A DNA stretch of 64,000 nucleotides from Hypomyces perniciosus (lineage: Eukaryota > Ascomycota > Sordariomycetes > Hypocreales > Hypocreaceae). Positions 33,096 through 44,535 of the stretch are shown here, piece after piece. The notes beneath the pieces are model-generated. The model saw nothing but the letters and a program-made list of their open reading frames with translations. It did not search any database and was not told the DNA's origin. The stretch is from NCBI GenBank assembly GCA_008477525.1, contig SPDT01000005.1, forward strand, positions 1,612,001-1,676,000, read 5' to 3'. Within the stretch, counting starts at the first letter, position 1. Every line of letters starts with the position of its first letter. The position numbers were made by a program, and so were the translations under genes.

Positions 33096-34458
33096 ATGAA
33101 GAAATTTGGGTTCGGGAAAAAAGGCGACGATGGCGAAGATGCTCGAAACGCCCTTTTCGGAAGCCGGAAGAAGAGCTCAGTGGTCCCTCCGTCAGATAAC
33201 CCCTACGCCAACCAAGGGACCAACGATCCATATGCAGACCAAGCAAAGTATGCGAACGTGAGCCCTTACCAGCAACCCCCTGCTGGACAGGGCAACGGTT
33301 TTCGACCCGGAGGCCCTCCTCAAGCGTCTCCCGCTCCATCTGGCAATGCTTACGGCTCAGCCTCACCAGGACCGAACGGCGGTAGTTATGGTGCTCCTCC
33401 ATCGTCAGGATACGGCGCCGATCGGTACGGTTCAGGTGGCGGTTACGGCTCCAACCGATACGAAAGCGGGCCTAACTCAGGCCGTAACAACACGCCATCA
33501 GCTGGAGTCAGAGGGCCTGGAGGGTATGGCGGATTCGGACGGGCCAACGATACACCGGACAGCAACCGAGATGCTCTGTTCGCTGGTGCCCAGGAACGAT
33601 ACGAGCAGAAGCAACAGTCTACCCCAGCCTCCGGCTCCTCTTACGGCCAGTCAGGCGCAGCCAGTGGCTCTTATGGTGGCTACGGCGAGCAGCGGGAGCT
33701 TACAGCTGACGAGCAGGAAGAGGCGGATTATCAAGCTATACTTGCTGAGAAGAAGCAAGTCCAACAGGAAAGCGTCGCCTCGGTCTCGCGTTCAGTCCAG
33801 ATGGCTAGGCAGGCCAACGAAGTCGGGCGTGCCACTCTAGCCCGTTTAGGTGCTCAGGGAGAACGATTGCACAACACAGAGAAGAATCTCGACCTTGCAG
33901 CCAATCAGAACAAAGTCGCCCAGGACAGGGCAGCGGAGCTGAAGACACTCAATGGAAGTATGTTTGCGATCCACGTGGGGAATCCGTTTACGTCCAAGCA
34001 ACGCCAAGCAAGGGCGGACGAGGAAGTCATAGCTCGCCACCGAACGGAGCGGGAGCAGCGGGAAACTACCCGTCGTGACGGCTTTTCTGCAACCCAGCGC
34101 ATGGAGTCGAACATGCGGCAAATCGGATCTGCTGGAGGGTCACGACAACAATCCCGCAAGAAAGACTACGGAAAATTTAATCTCGAGGACGAGGAAGGCG
34201 CTGATGAGCTCGAGGACCAGATTGACGAAGGCCTCGACGAGCTGGAGGGACAGGTAAAGATGATGAATATGGTGGGCCGAGCGATTGGCCAAGAGGTGGA
34301 TGCTCAGAACAAGCAGATCGATAGGATTATGAACAAGGTGCGCATTTCGTTATTTCCTTTTTACAAGACCGTTTCACAATGACTGACGTTCCCTACAGAG
34401 TGACGCGGTTGATGATGCTACCCGAATGAACAGAGAGCGGCTGGCTCGCATCAAGTGA
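33096..34458 (+). CDS. SEC9: SEC9-like plasma-membrane t-SNARE (SNAP-25 family)
   Basis: Qbc-SNARE for fusion of secretory vesicles with the plasma membrane, pairing with Sso- and Snc-type SNAREs. Two exons, 33096-34337 and 34399-34458, phase 0, 433 residues. The N-terminal half is Gly/Tyr/Ser/Pro-rich with NPYAN and NDPYAD motifs. The first SNARE helix is around residues 215-285 (ADYQAILAEKKQVQQESVAS and on). The second is around 360-430 and includes LEDQIDEGLDELEGQVKMMN and GQEVDAQNKQIDRIMNK. The second exon supplies the last turn, SDAVDDATRMNRERLARIK. There is no membrane anchor, as expected. Two SNARE motifs in one chain identify the SNAP-25/Sec9 class. Confidence 0.93.
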
Positions 34459-35238
34459 GATAAGGGTGACTTCGGAGTCTAGATTCAGGACAACTCCATG
34501 CATGTATAGCGGCAGCTCATCGCGACGATGATCCACAGTAAACAGTGTCTTCAATGGACTTTGCCACCCAGTCTCCAAACCGCCTGGTTGGTCTATAAAG
34601 AGGACCCTTCGGTTACCATCACGAACAGTTATTAAGAGTTATGAGGTACTTTGTTCTGGTCGGGTTTTTGTGATGGAAAGTGGGCGAGTTCTCCAGGAAA
34701 TGATGCGCCAAGTTGAACAACATACATTTAGAAAACATTCTGAGTACTAATACTCAACATCTCGACTGCTTTCTCAAATAGCACTGCTTTATTGAGATGC
34801 AATCCAGCTCACAATTATGATGCACAAGGGATCTGTTTCTTCCAAATTGCTTTATTACTTTTCAACCAGCCTTGGCCATGGTGCACCAACCCGTAGAAAG
34901 TGACTAAAAGATCAGATCACGCACTATAGTATTTAGCCGCTAATCTCTCTATCTGGGCAATCTATGGGTTTAAGTGTACCTGATATTAGTAGTTATCCTA
35001 GAATGAACTCGTTGATTCAAGAGCATTACTACTAGTACTAGTAGTAGTTGTTGTAGCGATACGAGGAGGAGTGCAAGGGAAGTACGGGCGGCGGAGTACA
35101 TGTTTATAGGTAAGTGCACGGACCACTATAGTCCTGCCGAGAGGTACTTGTCCATCACGAAAACTTTTGGACATCTTCAAGTCGTGAACGTGCTAGCTGT
35201 TGTGCTTTACGGAACCCCTTCTGTTCTATCGTGGCAAT
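34459..35238. other. Spacer between SEC9 and the helicase gene
   Basis: 780 bp with no supported gene. It contains an actactagtactagtagtagt palindrome at 35027-35049 and the upstream region of the helicase gene. Confidence 0.5.
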
Positions 35239-37608
35239 ATGGTCTCCGCAAGGGATGCGGATCGCCCCGCAAAAAGACAGAAGACACGACAGACATCAAA
35301 TGCTGTCGAAATCGGAGGCAAGGCTATCTCTCTCGAAGGATATCTTGCTCCGACTCAACCAAAGCGAGTCGACACCAGCACATCGAAAACCTCAGCTACA
35401 GCTCCAGACTCAAACGAACGACAGCATCATCATCATCAAGGACCGCAGCAATGGCAACAACAGCTTACTAATCCTCCACGAAAGGAGCAATCGAAGCGCT
35501 CAAATCCAGATAAGCATCGTGCAGATCGTGACCTAACGAATGTGAGAGGCACCGAGGACAAGGGCTTACTCAAGACCCGTAAACAGCTGCCGATCTGGCA
35601 ACATCGGAATGAGATCCAGGTGGCCGCTCGAAACCCAGATAACCATGTGATTGTGCTTGTTGGTGAGACTGGATCTGGTAAAAGTACCCAAGTCCCCCAG
35701 TTCCTATACCAAGAATCTTGGTGCAGGCGGCAGAAAGTCAGGCTGCCTGGACAGCACGATGAAGTTAATGTTGGCGGCACGATTGCAATTACACAGCCAA
35801 GACGTGTTGCAGCTACAACATTGGCACATCGTGTCTCTCAAGAAGCCGGTACTCCTCTGGGGAAGGGAAGACCAGATGGACTCGTGGGTTATTCAGTTCG
35901 ATTCGACCATCAGGTACCCAGAGGTGCAAAGATCAAGTTCCTGACTGAGGGAATATTGCTTCAGGATCTTCTACGGGACCCATACCTCCGGCAGTACAGC
36001 GCTGTGGTTATTGATGAGATCCATGAGAGAAGTCTGGATGTCGACCTCCTCGCTGGCTTTTTGAAACAAATTTTGGCCGGAGATCTGGCAGGGAGAGGAG
36101 GCATTCCATTAAAGGTTATCATCATGAGTGCCACTGCGGAGGTGGACGTCATTCAAAGATTCTTCAGCGACATGCCTGTTTCAGAAAAGAGGAAGTCAAG
36201 TCACGTTAAAGAACTTCGAATCCAAGGTCGGCAATTCCCGGTAGAAGTAGCATTTGAGCCTCGCCCGGTTGCGGATCTCCAGGATGCGCTTTTGAAACGG
36301 ATATTCAAAATCCATGTGGAAGAACCACTCCCCGGCGATATTCTGGCTTTTCTTACGGGCCAGGAGGAAATTGAATCAGCACAGCGGTTGATTGAGGAAT
36401 ATGCTACGACTCTCGCATCCAACGTGCCCAAGATCAAGGTCATACCCCTATACGGCCAACTCTCGATTGAAGCCCAGCGGGAGGCCTTCCAGCCTGTCAA
36501 GTCGGCATTCACGAGAAAGATTGTGTTAGCCACCAACATTGCTGAGACATCTGTTACAGTTCCTGGTGTAAGGTATGTGGTCGACTGTGGTAAAGCCAAG
36601 ATGAAGCAGTATCGACCACGACTTGGCATGGAATCCCTGCTAGCCAAACCTATCTCCAAATCGTCGGCCGTACAGCGTACTGGCCGAGCTGGTCGTGAGG
36701 GGCCAGGCAAATGCTTCAGGTTGTACACAGAGGGTGCTTTCAGCACGCTGCAGGAGTCCGACTTACCCGAGATTCTGCGCAACGACGTTCTTGGGGCAGT
36801 TCTGACCATGAAGGCTCGCGGGATACAAGACGTACTTACATTTCCCTTAATGGATGCTCCGGAAACTGAGGCCATTGAGAAGGCACTCCTACATTTGCAT
36901 TTTCTAGGAGCACTCAATGATGATGGAAGCATTACTCCTGCGGGAGAAAGCATGGCTAGATTTCCAGTGTCCGCCCCTCTGGGGGCAGTCCTGCTGGCAG
37001 CAGCAAACCCCGAATTCGACTGCGTCCTCGAGGCGATCGACATCATCTCATGCATTACATCCGGAGAGGATATTTTTATACACGTTCAATCGGAGGAAGG
37101 AGCAGAGGAGATTGAGGCATCTCGCAAGGAGCTCCAACGCCGAGAGGGTGACATTATCACATATCTCACGGCAATGCAGCAGTACACGGCGGAAAATTCG
37201 GACAGAAATGAATGGTGCAGGAAGCGCAAGATGAACCTTCGCAACATGAAGCAAGCCCTGAACATTCGTAGGCAGCTTCGAGGGATGTGCCTGAAGGAGA
37301 AGCTTTTATTGGAGACACCAGCACCGGACCCACAACCATTCACGCCGGTGCATCCCGAAAGAGCCGAAGCGGTATTGAAGTGCTTTCTCCGAGGGTTTGC
37401 GATGAAGACGGCCATGCTAGCGCCAGATGGGAGCTTCGTGACTGTCAACGGCAAACACGTGGTTGCAATCCACCCCTCCAGTGTCATGCATGGGCAAAAG
37501 AAGGAGGCCATCATGTTCCTGGAGCATGTGTACACCAACAAGAACTATGCGAAGAAGGTCAGTGCAATCCAGGCAGCCTGGATTGCCGAAGCATTGGAAA
37601 GTAGATAG
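35239..37608 (+). CDS. DEAH-box RNA helicase, Dhr2/DHX33-like
   Basis: Intronless, 789 residues from ATG at 35239. Helicase motifs in order: GETGSGKST (I, about residue 142), TQPRRVAATTLA (Ia), TEGILLQDL (Ib), DEIH (II), SAT (III), NIAETSVTVPGVRYVVD (V) and QRTGRAGREGPG (VI). A winged-helix/ratchet region and an OB-fold C-terminal domain follow (MFLEHVYTNKNYAKKVSAIQ), as in DEAH/RHA helicases. The N-terminal 100 residues are basic and Gln/His-rich. The size and the short N-terminus fit Dhr2, a nucleolar helicase for small-subunit rRNA processing, rather than the larger Dhr1 or the splicing DEAH proteins. That assignment is by length and by eye. Confidence 0.85.
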   Translation: MVSARDADRPAKRQKTRQTSNAVEIGGKAISLEGYLAPTQPKRVDTSTSKTSATAPDSNERQHHHHQGPQQWQQQLTNPPRKEQSKRSNPDKHRADRDLTNVRGTEDKGLLKTRKQLPIWQHRNEIQVAARNPDNHVIVLVGETGSGKSTQVPQFLYQESWCRRQKVRLPGQHDEVNVGGTIAITQPRRVAATTLAHRVSQEAGTPLGKGRPDGLVGYSVRFDHQVPRGAKIKFLTEGILLQDLLRDPYLRQYSAVVIDEIHERSLDVDLLAGFLKQILAGDLAGRGGIPLKVIIMSATAEVDVIQRFFSDMPVSEKRKSSHVKELRIQGRQFPVEVAFEPRPVADLQDALLKRIFKIHVEEPLPGDILAFLTGQEEIESAQRLIEEYATTLASNVPKIKVIPLYGQLSIEAQREAFQPVKSAFTRKIVLATNIAETSVTVPGVRYVVDCGKAKMKQYRPRLGMESLLAKPISKSSAVQRTGRAGREGPGKCFRLYTEGAFSTLQESDLPEILRNDVLGAVLTMKARGIQDVLTFPLMDAPETEAIEKALLHLHFLGALNDDGSITPAGESMARFPVSAPLGAVLLAAANPEFDCVLEAIDIISCITSGEDIFIHVQSEEGAEEIEASRKELQRREGDIITYLTAMQQYTAENSDRNEWCRKRKMNLRNMKQALNIRRQLRGMCLKEKLLLETPAPDPQPFTPVHPERAEAVLKCFLRGFAMKTAMLAPDGSFVTVNGKHVVAIHPSSVMHGQKKEAIMFLEHVYTNKNYAKKVSAIQAAWIAEALESR

Positions 37609-37735
37609 GTGGATATATTGGTTGCATAGAGATACGGGAAGATTTGTCTACCCTTCTCGCCAGTTAGAACACAAAGTAGAGTTGTATTAACAGGAATCTC
37701 ATTTATATATGAATGGTAGACATGCCTGATAGGTA

Positions 37736-38294
37736 TCATTCAGATGGTTCATTTTTGCTGCGATCTTGTATCGCTTGCATCAGTTCGTAGAGTTGGTAGA
37801 TCTGCTCGTCTAAGCCCAGGTGCATGAGCGTTTGAGTTCATTTAAATATCATTGTATCTCTGCTATCATGAGAGGTGAGAAGAACGGGAGACTCACCACT
37901 CATCTTCTGCAGCTTTCCTTGGTCGATTTTCTCGCCAACCCACGACTCACCCTCGACCGTCTGGGCATAAATGTGCCATTCGGAGAGAAACCCAATCTAC
38001 AAGATCGTTTGCAAATAAATCAGCCCCTCGTCACAAAGGCCAGAAGGGACCGTTGAGACTATATAGTATCACTGTACATACCAGGTGTGCAGGGTTATCC
38101 ACCTTGCGATGAGCTCTGAATTCGGCCTTAACGTACTCGTCTCCGAGGACTCTCATCTCTGTCGGCAGGTATTTCCTATGAGCGCGTAGGATCCGCCGAT
38201 AAAGAGGGATTGGGGGCAGAAGGGCCATGGGCTTAGGTCGAGGGCCGCTCTGCAAAGTCGAAGCCGACGCCAATCTCGCAATGGATCGCTGCAT
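37736..38294 (-). CDS. SDH7: Succinate dehydrogenase assembly factor 3 (ACN9, LYR protein)
   Basis: Mitochondrial matrix LYR-motif protein that helps the iron-sulphur subunit of succinate dehydrogenase mature. Three exons: 38294-38082, 37996-37897 and 37809-37736, phases consistent, 128 residues. The N-terminus is basic and serine-rich (MQRSIARLASAS), a likely mitochondrial targeting sequence. The LYR motif lies in PPIPLYRRILRAHRKYLP. The family block VKAEFRAHRKVDNPAHL is followed, across a splice, by IGFLSEWHIYAQTVEG. The C-terminus is LDEQ-like (DEQIYQLYELMQAIQD). Length matches the ACN9/SDHAF3 family. Symbols differ between databases (ACN9, SDH7, SDHAF3). The gene converges on the helicase gene, with 127 bp between stop codons. 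Confidence 0.9.
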
Positions 38295-38825
38295 GATATG
38301 AACGACTATGGAAGGCTGGCAGTTTTGGGGTAGATCTGATTATATCATGGATGGGGATGGTTCCGTCCAGTCCAGATTGTGCGATTCCTCTTTGCTTGAA
38401 GAATCGATCCGTGAGGCTATGGGTAAGTGAGGCTTTAATCGGATGAGGAAATGAGAGACTTGGAAACAAAACAAAACAAAAAAAAGGATGGCAATAATTA
38501 TATCGATGCCGGCATAGGGTTGTGGATAAGCCAGAGAGCTCTGTCGGTCGATGCGAAAGAAATCACGTACAGAAATTGAAGGTCTAACAACAGTAGTCCC
38601 TCGCCAGCAGTTTCGTGTGTCAAGATTCGGCCCCACCATTGCTACTCAGCAGTGCCTCTACTCTCTTTGGGCGCAGACAGAATTATTTCCTCACTCATAC
38701 TCTGGAGTTCTCACGATCGCAATTCCCACCCTCCATTTCACCCTTCATAATTTCTGTGCCCTCTCTCTTTCTTTCTCTCTTTGTTGACGCAGCAGCTCTT
38801 GTGGCCAACAGGACCACTAGTAGCC
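38295..38825. other. Divergent promoter between SDHAF3 and the HPM1-like gene
   Basis: 531 bp between divergent start codons. It has an A-rich run near 38465-38485 and a ctctctttctttctctcttt pyrimidine tract at 38761-38780, just upstream of the HPM1-like start. That tract is typical of fungal core promoters. Confidence 0.5.
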
Positions 38826-40074
38826 ATGTCATTTTCATTCGGCTTCTCGGGTGATGACATAGAGAAAGATAACGACGAGAATGTCTCCCCAGCAGCAACA
38901 GCACATTCGTCAGCACCAAGTGCGTTTCCCATACCCGGCAAACCCCAATTTCCGGCAACACGGCATGAACTCTCGGATCTTCTCTCTCAACTACCATCCA
39001 AGATCGCTTATGGGCTGCTGGACGTAAGTCTAAACGAAGGCGACGAATCTAGCACACGCATGCAGCTCCCCCGTCGAGAATTATGGGATGTGCGAGTGCA
39101 GCTTATGGCTGAGGACGATGAGGTGATCGATGGCGAGGATAGCGTTGATGACGGTGGCTTGGGCAAACATGATGTCAAGACGGGCATCTACGAGGGTGGC
39201 TTCAAGAGCTGGGAGAGCAGCGTCGACTTGGTGAAAGTGCTCGCCGCCCAGGACCCTCTGGCTGTCGTCCAAGAACCCACAATGCTTCGTGTCATTGAGG
39301 TATGCGTGTTCTCGATTATCCAGCATTATCCATCTGCCCCATGACATGACATAAAGGCTAACCTCGCAATGTCCCCCGCCCGAAAAGCTGGGCTGTGGGA
39401 CTGGGCTTCCCTCGCTCGCCCTATTTACGTGGATGATGCAAATGGATTCCCGTGGGCAACGGCGGCAGAGGCCTTGTTCATTCATCTTAGCTGACTACAA
39501 CCCCTCCGTCCTACGGCTTGTCACGCTGCCCAACTTTATGCTCGCCTGGGCTCTCCAACACCAGCAGACGCCAGCTCTTCAGGATGCCTTCGCCATCGAA
39601 GGCGAGCTAGAGTTATCTCCGGGGGTCATCGAAGCTTTTCAACAGTTCCTCTCGGACTATGGCATCGATATGTCGTTTATCTCTGGAGCATGGTCCCCCC
39701 AGTTCATTCAGGTGATCTACAGCCTACCAGCTTTTGCACCAGACTTCGCAACACCACCAGTAACTCTCTTGCTGGGAGCAGAAACCATCTACTCTCCTTT
39801 CGCACTGCAGGCCTTTACTGATGTCGTCTTCGCTCTTCTGGAGAAGGAGCAAAAGGTCTCTGGCTCGAAGGCTGAGGCCTTCGTCGCAGCAAAGAGGCTG
39901 TACTTCGGAGTAGGGGGATCTCTGAACGACTTCATAGATATAGCCCGAGCCAGGGGGGGCACAGTCACTGAACTGAGAGAGGAGACTGAAGGTGTGAGGC
40001 GCGGAGTAGTTGAATGTGTCCTCCCCCGCCACAAGAATGACTCCATGGAGGCAGCATTGTCACATAGAGGGTAA
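38826..40074 (+). CDS. HPM1/METTL18-like protein-histidine N-methyltransferase
   Basis: Two exons, 38826-39299 and 39388-40074, phase 0, 386 residues. The SAM-binding motif LGCGTGLPSLALF is created right after the splice. A characteristic LADYNPSVLRLVTLPNFML block follows, then LLLGAETIYSPFALQAFTDV. This arrangement fits the METTL18/Hpm1 branch of seven-beta-strand methyltransferases, which methylates a histidine in ribosomal protein uL3 in yeast and human. Substrate here is inferred. The N-terminal 55 residues are low complexity. Branch point gctaac is at 39357-39362. The gene converges on the ING gene with 255 bp between stops. Confidence 0.85.
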
Positions 40075-40329
40075 CATAGAACAAAAAGAAGGTAGAGTTT
40101 AAAGAAGCATCCAAGTTCAACAGCCTGTGTGTTATTATTCCCGGGGACGTGGATATAGCATCTGATGATCCATATTGGCGGTGTCTTTGGACGACTCGAA
40201 AACGTCAGGGAGGATATTGCCGGCTTTCTAGTTACTGTAGTGAAAGTACTACTCACATTGGCCGCTCCATCGCCATGCGCCTCCACAACACCACGCGTAT
40301 GTCCACCCGACCTGCCTCTTCTGAGACAT

Positions 40330-41673
40330 CTACTTGCCTTTCCGCTGAAACTTCTCGGTACACACCGGACAGTACCAGGTCCCGTTAGGTTCGCTCTTAA
40401 GCCCGACACACGACCAGTGGAACCACTCATAGGGGCAGTTGTCGTTGTCGCAAGCCACCATATCTCCATAACTCACATTATGGCACAAGCAATATTTTTT
40501 GTCATCACCGCCGTCTTCGTCGTCTTCGGCGTCTCCGAGCACCTCGTCGCCGTCACCGTCTTTACCGTCAGCAACTGGAGTTCCTCTCGATCTTCCCTCA
40601 GCACCATCCTCCTCCTCGCCACTAGCACTCTCCGCCTCCGACAAGTCGCTATCAATTGTCGAGGCTGGCGAATTTCTGTTTGGCACCTTCTTGACCCGTG
40701 ATAGTGACGACTTGTTTGGCGGTTTCTTCCGGGAGGCTGCAGTTGGTGTGCCTCTCCGACTACCAGATCCTGCAACTCCTTTAACTGAGCTTGCTCTCGG
40801 TCCGGCACTGCCTGCCCTAATGGTACCACCCGCGCCAACGCCAGAACCAGGCCCACTCTTAGGAGTACCAGGTCCAAGTGAAGAATGTCTTGCTAAACCA
40901 CTTGATGTGACGGGGACATTTCCGAGACCTGAATTGGATCGAGGTCCGCGCTTCGTCGCCGGGCCTGCTGAACTCTCTCGCTGTCGATTGAGTATTATGC
41001 TTGCTGCAGGAGTGGCTGGTGCTGAGACAGCATGTTGGTGTTGCAGACCGTGCTGCTGATGCGTTTGGGCATGTCTGATCTGGGGGTGATTAGGAAGCCG
41101 GGCCATGGCTGGGTTAGCAGAACCTGCTACAGTGTTGCGGGGGGAGGCCAGAAGTCCAGTCGAGTTGATATTGTTGGAAAGATTGATAGTGCGGATCGAG
41201 GGGGCACTCTGGTTAGCAGCGCTAGGGCGGAGCAGCGAAGGGACTTCGTCAGGGTCCGTGAAGCCAGGCTCGGCACGGTCGTATAACAGCTTGATTTGGA
41301 CATCCAGGCTGCGCAAGTGCTTGTCCATTACAATTTGCAACTTCTGCATCAGTGCGATTTTGTCTTGGGCGAACTGGTCGGCGCGAGCGTAGCCTTCGCG
41401 AATCTGTGCACGCAACAAATCCTCCTTAGGGTTGGGCTCGTGGCTACCATTCGTCTTTATCCATTTCTGGATTTTGCCATCGCGATCGTCGATCATACGG
41501 ATGCATTCATTGTATTGCCGATCCTTGTCTGAAATCTCCTCCTGAATGAAGCGAATCTCTTCGGGGAGATTTTGGACACGGTTGATCCAGTCATCGAGGA
41601 TCAAGCCGGGGTCCAGAAGCTCGGCTTGCGGCATCCTCTTGACAAAGTCAATGGACAGGTCGTCTCTAGGCAT
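40330..41673 (-). CDS. YNG2: ING-family PHD-finger protein, YNG2-like
   Basis: Subunit type found in the NuA4 histone acetyltransferase, where the PHD finger reads H3K4 methylation. 447 residues with no intron seen. The ING N-terminal helical domain spans about residues 5-115: [20 protein letters not shown], then [20 protein letters not shown]. The middle is a long Ser/Gly/Pro-rich linker with a basic stretch ([17 protein letters not shown]) and an acidic run before the finger. The C-terminal PHD (about 398-444) shows [20 protein letters not shown] and WFHWSCVGL, ending WYCPVC. Start chosen at ATG 41673 ([10 protein letters not shown]), the first ATG before the ING domain. Yng1 or Pho23 types are possible, but the sequence start and the long linker favour YNG2. 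Confidence 0.88.
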   Translation of the reverse strand: MPRDDLSIDFVKRMPQAELLDPGLILDDWINRVQNLPEEIRFIQEEISDKDRQYNECIRMIDDRDGKIQKWIKTNGSHEPNPKEDLLRAQIREGYARADQFAQDKIALMQKLQIVMDKHLRSLDVQIKLLYDRAEPGFTDPDEVPSLLRPSAANQSAPSIRTINLSNNINSTGLLASPRNTVAGSANPAMARLPNHPQIRHAQTHQQHGLQHQHAVSAPATPAASIILNRQRESSAGPATKRGPRSNSGLGNVPVTSSGLARHSSLGPGTPKSGPGSGVGAGGTIRAGSAGPRASSVKGVAGSGSRRGTPTAASRKKPPNKSSLSRVKKVPNRNSPASTIDSDLSEAESASGEEEDGAEGRSRGTPVADGKDGDGDEVLGDAEDDEDGGDDKKYCLCHNVSYGDMVACDNDNCPYEWFHWSCVGLKSEPNGTWYCPVCTEKFQRKGK

Positions 41674-42486
41674 GGCGGTTAATGATGAGGAGACACCCGA
41701 ACTGCAACGCTGACGAATCAAGGATGTCGAGTAGATCGATCTGTGGGGGATATGACGCCCGTGCAGCTAATGCAAAGTGTAGGTGTGTATGATGAGAGTT
41801 CAAAAACTGCGGTTAAGTTTGTTGCAGAAGCTCACGAATTGAGGTGAGGAAGGGCAAAGAGGTGTAGAGAGATGTGATGACGACAAAATGAAGAACCCAA
41901 GAGAGGAAAAACAGCGACAGCACAAGACAGGCCAATGCTGGTGTTTAGTCTCATGCAGCTAAGGCTGGACTATTATATTCCGTACCTACCGTACTAAATA
42001 CCCAAAGACCGATGGATGGTATGTAGTACGGGATGCTAGGTAGGTGAAGCAGATGGAGAGTATGTGGACGATAGTAAAGCTAGTCGGCAATCTCTGCAGA
42101 CCAGCAACTCGATGAATCCTCCACCGGTAATGGACGGATCCAGCCAGCCCTACCCGGAACATGTGGTTGTCAAGAGCAACACAAACGCAGGCGCAGGCGA
42201 CTCGATGAATGACTCAGCTCACCTCGATACCACTGGGCCCTTCTTCTGCCTCTGGATTTTAAACGTAGCGCAGTGGGTATGTAATGCAGCTCGTCCCGTG
42301 CGCATAGACGTGACCGTGGTGGTGGTTGAAACTCGAGATGGTGGATTAGAGGATGAGAGAAGTCATGAATGGAGTTCAGTTGTGGCGGGTTCAGGCACCT
42401 TGTTACTGGCAAAAACAAGCCACTCATTACTAACATTGAGTGGCGGTGCACTACATCTCCCATCCCCCAATATGGCACAAACGAGG

Positions 42487-42520
42487 TTTTTTTTCTTCTT
42501 TTTTTCTTTTTTTCTTCTTT
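42487..42520 (+). repeat. Poly-pyrimidine (T/C) tract
   Basis: About 34 nt of almost pure T with interspersed C, in non-coding sequence upstream of HOS2. Confidence 0.9.
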
Positions 42521-42757
42521 GAACTTACAATGGCCCACAAAGGGGTATATTTGTTAATATTTATTCGCCACCAAATAGGTATCATCATCTCGCAAGCCAT
42601 CCTGGATGGAGTCCAACGACGGTCATTTGGGCATACGTGGACGGCATGCTGAGGCAACTGGGTCAACCTGCACGTGATCATCGTGATGCCTGGATTAGTC
42701 AAAAACAGTATTAGCGTCATGCGGCTCTAACCATTCAAGCAAGACCGGGGTTCGATG

Positions 42758-42785
42758 ATACTCCGTACTTCGTACATACTACTAC
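42758..42785. repeat. actccgtacttcgtac palindrome cluster
   Basis: Both word types (ctccgta and cttcgta) occur back to back, followed by tactactac, about 260 bp upstream of the HOS2 start. Confidence 0.8.
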
Positions 42786-43044
42786 ACTTCTCAACATTGC
42801 ATCACTTCCACGCTCGTTTCGCTCAGGGGACGGATAATTTCAAACTGAATTTCCAATTGCTTCTTATAGCACCCCATTGCGACAATTACGCGGCATATCA
42901 CTTATGTTTGGAGGCCTGACCCGCTAGAGTCTTCGAACAACATAGACGCGAGTGAACATCACCTTTGATCTCACAAGCAGCATCTTAGAGCCAACCTGCC
43001 GGCGCCCCTAGGTATCTGCCTCACCGACCAGTCCTGTCGTGGAA

Positions 43045-44535
43045 ATGGACACGTACAGGTTTCGTGTCCCTAAACCGAACTACCTACCACACAAACTAGA
43101 TATTGACCCCGATGGCGATATCGTGGAGGAATATAAATCTCCGCTTGGATTGGCCAGCGAGATGGAAAACACCAAGTTTTACAACAAATGCAAGCGACTA
43201 GCCGAAGACTCGGGTATTACACGACCCAAGGGCTACAATGTTTCCTTTCATTGCAATCCTGGTATGGAGAAGCATCACTTCGGCATGACGCACCCCATGA
43301 AGCCATGGCGCCTGACACTCACCAAGAGCTTGATCTACTCGTATGGAATGTCATTTGCCATGGACAATTATATATCAAGGGCTGCTACATATGAAGAGCT
43401 GGCTTCTTTTCACTCCACAGACTACCTTGACTTCCTTGGCACCGTCCTCCCCGAGCCAGTTCCACGTGATCTGGAGAACCAAAATCCTGACCTGAAATTC
43501 AACCTGGGAGGTTCTGACTGCCCCCTATTTGACGGCCTCTATGATTACTGTTCTATGTCTGCCGGTGGTGCTCTCGATGCCGCCAGGAAGATCTGTGCGA
43601 AGCAGTCTGATATCGCAATCGCTTGGGGAGGCGGACTCCACCATGCCAAAAAGGCCGAGGCGTCGGGGTTTTGCTATATCAACGACATTGTCATCGCAAT
43701 TTTGGAGCTCCTAAGATTCCACCCCCGTGTTTTGTACATTGATATCGATGTCCACCATGGTGATGGCGTTGAAGAGGCTTTCTTCTCTACCGACAGGGTT
43801 ATGACTGTCTCCTTCCACAAATACGATCCCAATAACTTTTTCCCAGGCACCGGTGCCCTTGATGACAATGGCCCTAAAAGCGAACATAACCCTGGCGCCC
43901 ACCATGCGGTAAATGTCCCACTCAACGACGGCATCACGGATGAGCAGTATGACATGCTTTTCAACACCATCATCGGCAAGATTGTCGAGCAATTTCGACC
44001 CAGTGCTATTGCACTACAGTGTGGTGCTGATTCCCTAGCGGGAGACCGCCTGGGTCGATTCAACCTCCAGGTGCAAGGTCATGGAGCCTGCGTCGAGTTT
44101 TGCAAGAAAATGGGACTCCCACTCATCCTCTTTGGCGGCGGCGGCTATACACCTAGGAACGTGGCCCGTGCCTGGACATATGAGACGAGCATAGCCATCA
44201 ACTGCCAGGACAAGATCAGCCCTATCCTCCCCCAACACACGCCATGGCGAGAACAGTTCCGCCAGGACACGCTTTTTCCCACCCTGGAGCAGATCTTGGG
44301 CGAGCCGCGACAGAATCGCAATCCCCAGAAACGCTTACAGGAGATCGTTCAGCATGTCACAGAGCAGCTCCGCTTTGTCCAAAGTGCACCAAGTGTTCAG
44401 ATGCAAGCCATACCTCCAGATTTGGGTGCCTTTAGAGATGACGTGGAGGAGAGGCTGAAAGAGGAGAACGAGGAAAGGCATGATGATCTGCGGAAGGCCC
44501 GGGAAGCAGCTGTGGGAACCGCCATGGAGTTTTAA
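43045..44535 (+). CDS. HOS2: Class I histone deacetylase HOS2
   Basis: Zinc-dependent deacetylase of the RPD3 class, catalytic subunit of Set3-type complexes in yeast and a developmental and virulence regulator in several moulds. Intronless, 496 residues from ATG at 43045. The catalytic core shows YNVSFHCNPGMEKHHFGM, DCPLFDGLYDYCSMSAGGA, GGGLHHAKKAEASGFCYIND (active-site His pair) and DIDVHHGDGVEEAF (zinc ligands). GADSLAGDRLG carries the last zinc-binding Asp, and GGGGYTPRNVARAW the catalytic Tyr. The N-terminal YRFRVPKPNYLPHKL and the short charged C-terminus distinguish it from RPD3, which has a longer tail. It is divergent from the ING gene and converges on the SUN gene. Confidence 0.95.
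   Translation: MDTYRFRVPKPNYLPHKLDIDPDGDIVEEYKSPLGLASEMENTKFYNKCKRLAEDSGITRPKGYNVSFHCNPGMEKHHFGMTHPMKPWRLTLTKSLIYSYGMSFAMDNYISRAATYEELASFHSTDYLDFLGTVLPEPVPRDLENQNPDLKFNLGGSDCPLFDGLYDYCSMSAGGALDAARKICAKQSDIAIAWGGGLHHAKKAEASGFCYINDIVIAILELLRFHPRVLYIDIDVHHGDGVEEAFFSTDRVMTVSFHKYDPNNFFPGTGALDDNGPKSEHNPGAHHAVNVPLNDGITDEQYDMLFNTIIGKIVEQFRPSAIALQCGADSLAGDRLGRFNLQVQGHGACVEFCKKMGLPLILFGGGGYTPRNVARAWTYETSIAINCQDKISPILPQHTPWREQFRQDTLFPTLEQILGEPRQNRNPQKRLQEIVQHVTEQLRFVQSAPSVQMQAIPPDLGAFRDDVEERLKEENEERHDDLRKAREAAVGTAMEF

Larger units (their letters stand above)
41674..43044. other. Long divergent spacer between the ING gene and HOS2
   Basis: 1.37 kb between two outward-facing start codons. An open frame at 42064-42522 has no recognisable domain and I do not call it. 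A pyrimidine tract (mostly T with ttctt) lies at 42487-42520. A tactccgtacttcgtacatactactac cluster sits at 42758-42785. Confidence 0.5.

Noticed and set aside
36201..37055. 284-codon minus-strand frame inside the helicase gene
   Set aside because: It is the antisense shadow of conserved helicase sequence, with no domain of its own.
42064..42522. 152-codon plus-strand open frame in the spacer between the ING gene and HOS2
   Set aside because: No recognisable domain, and it ends in the poly-pyrimidine tract that yields a run of Phe; the bulk of the spacer is promoter sequence.
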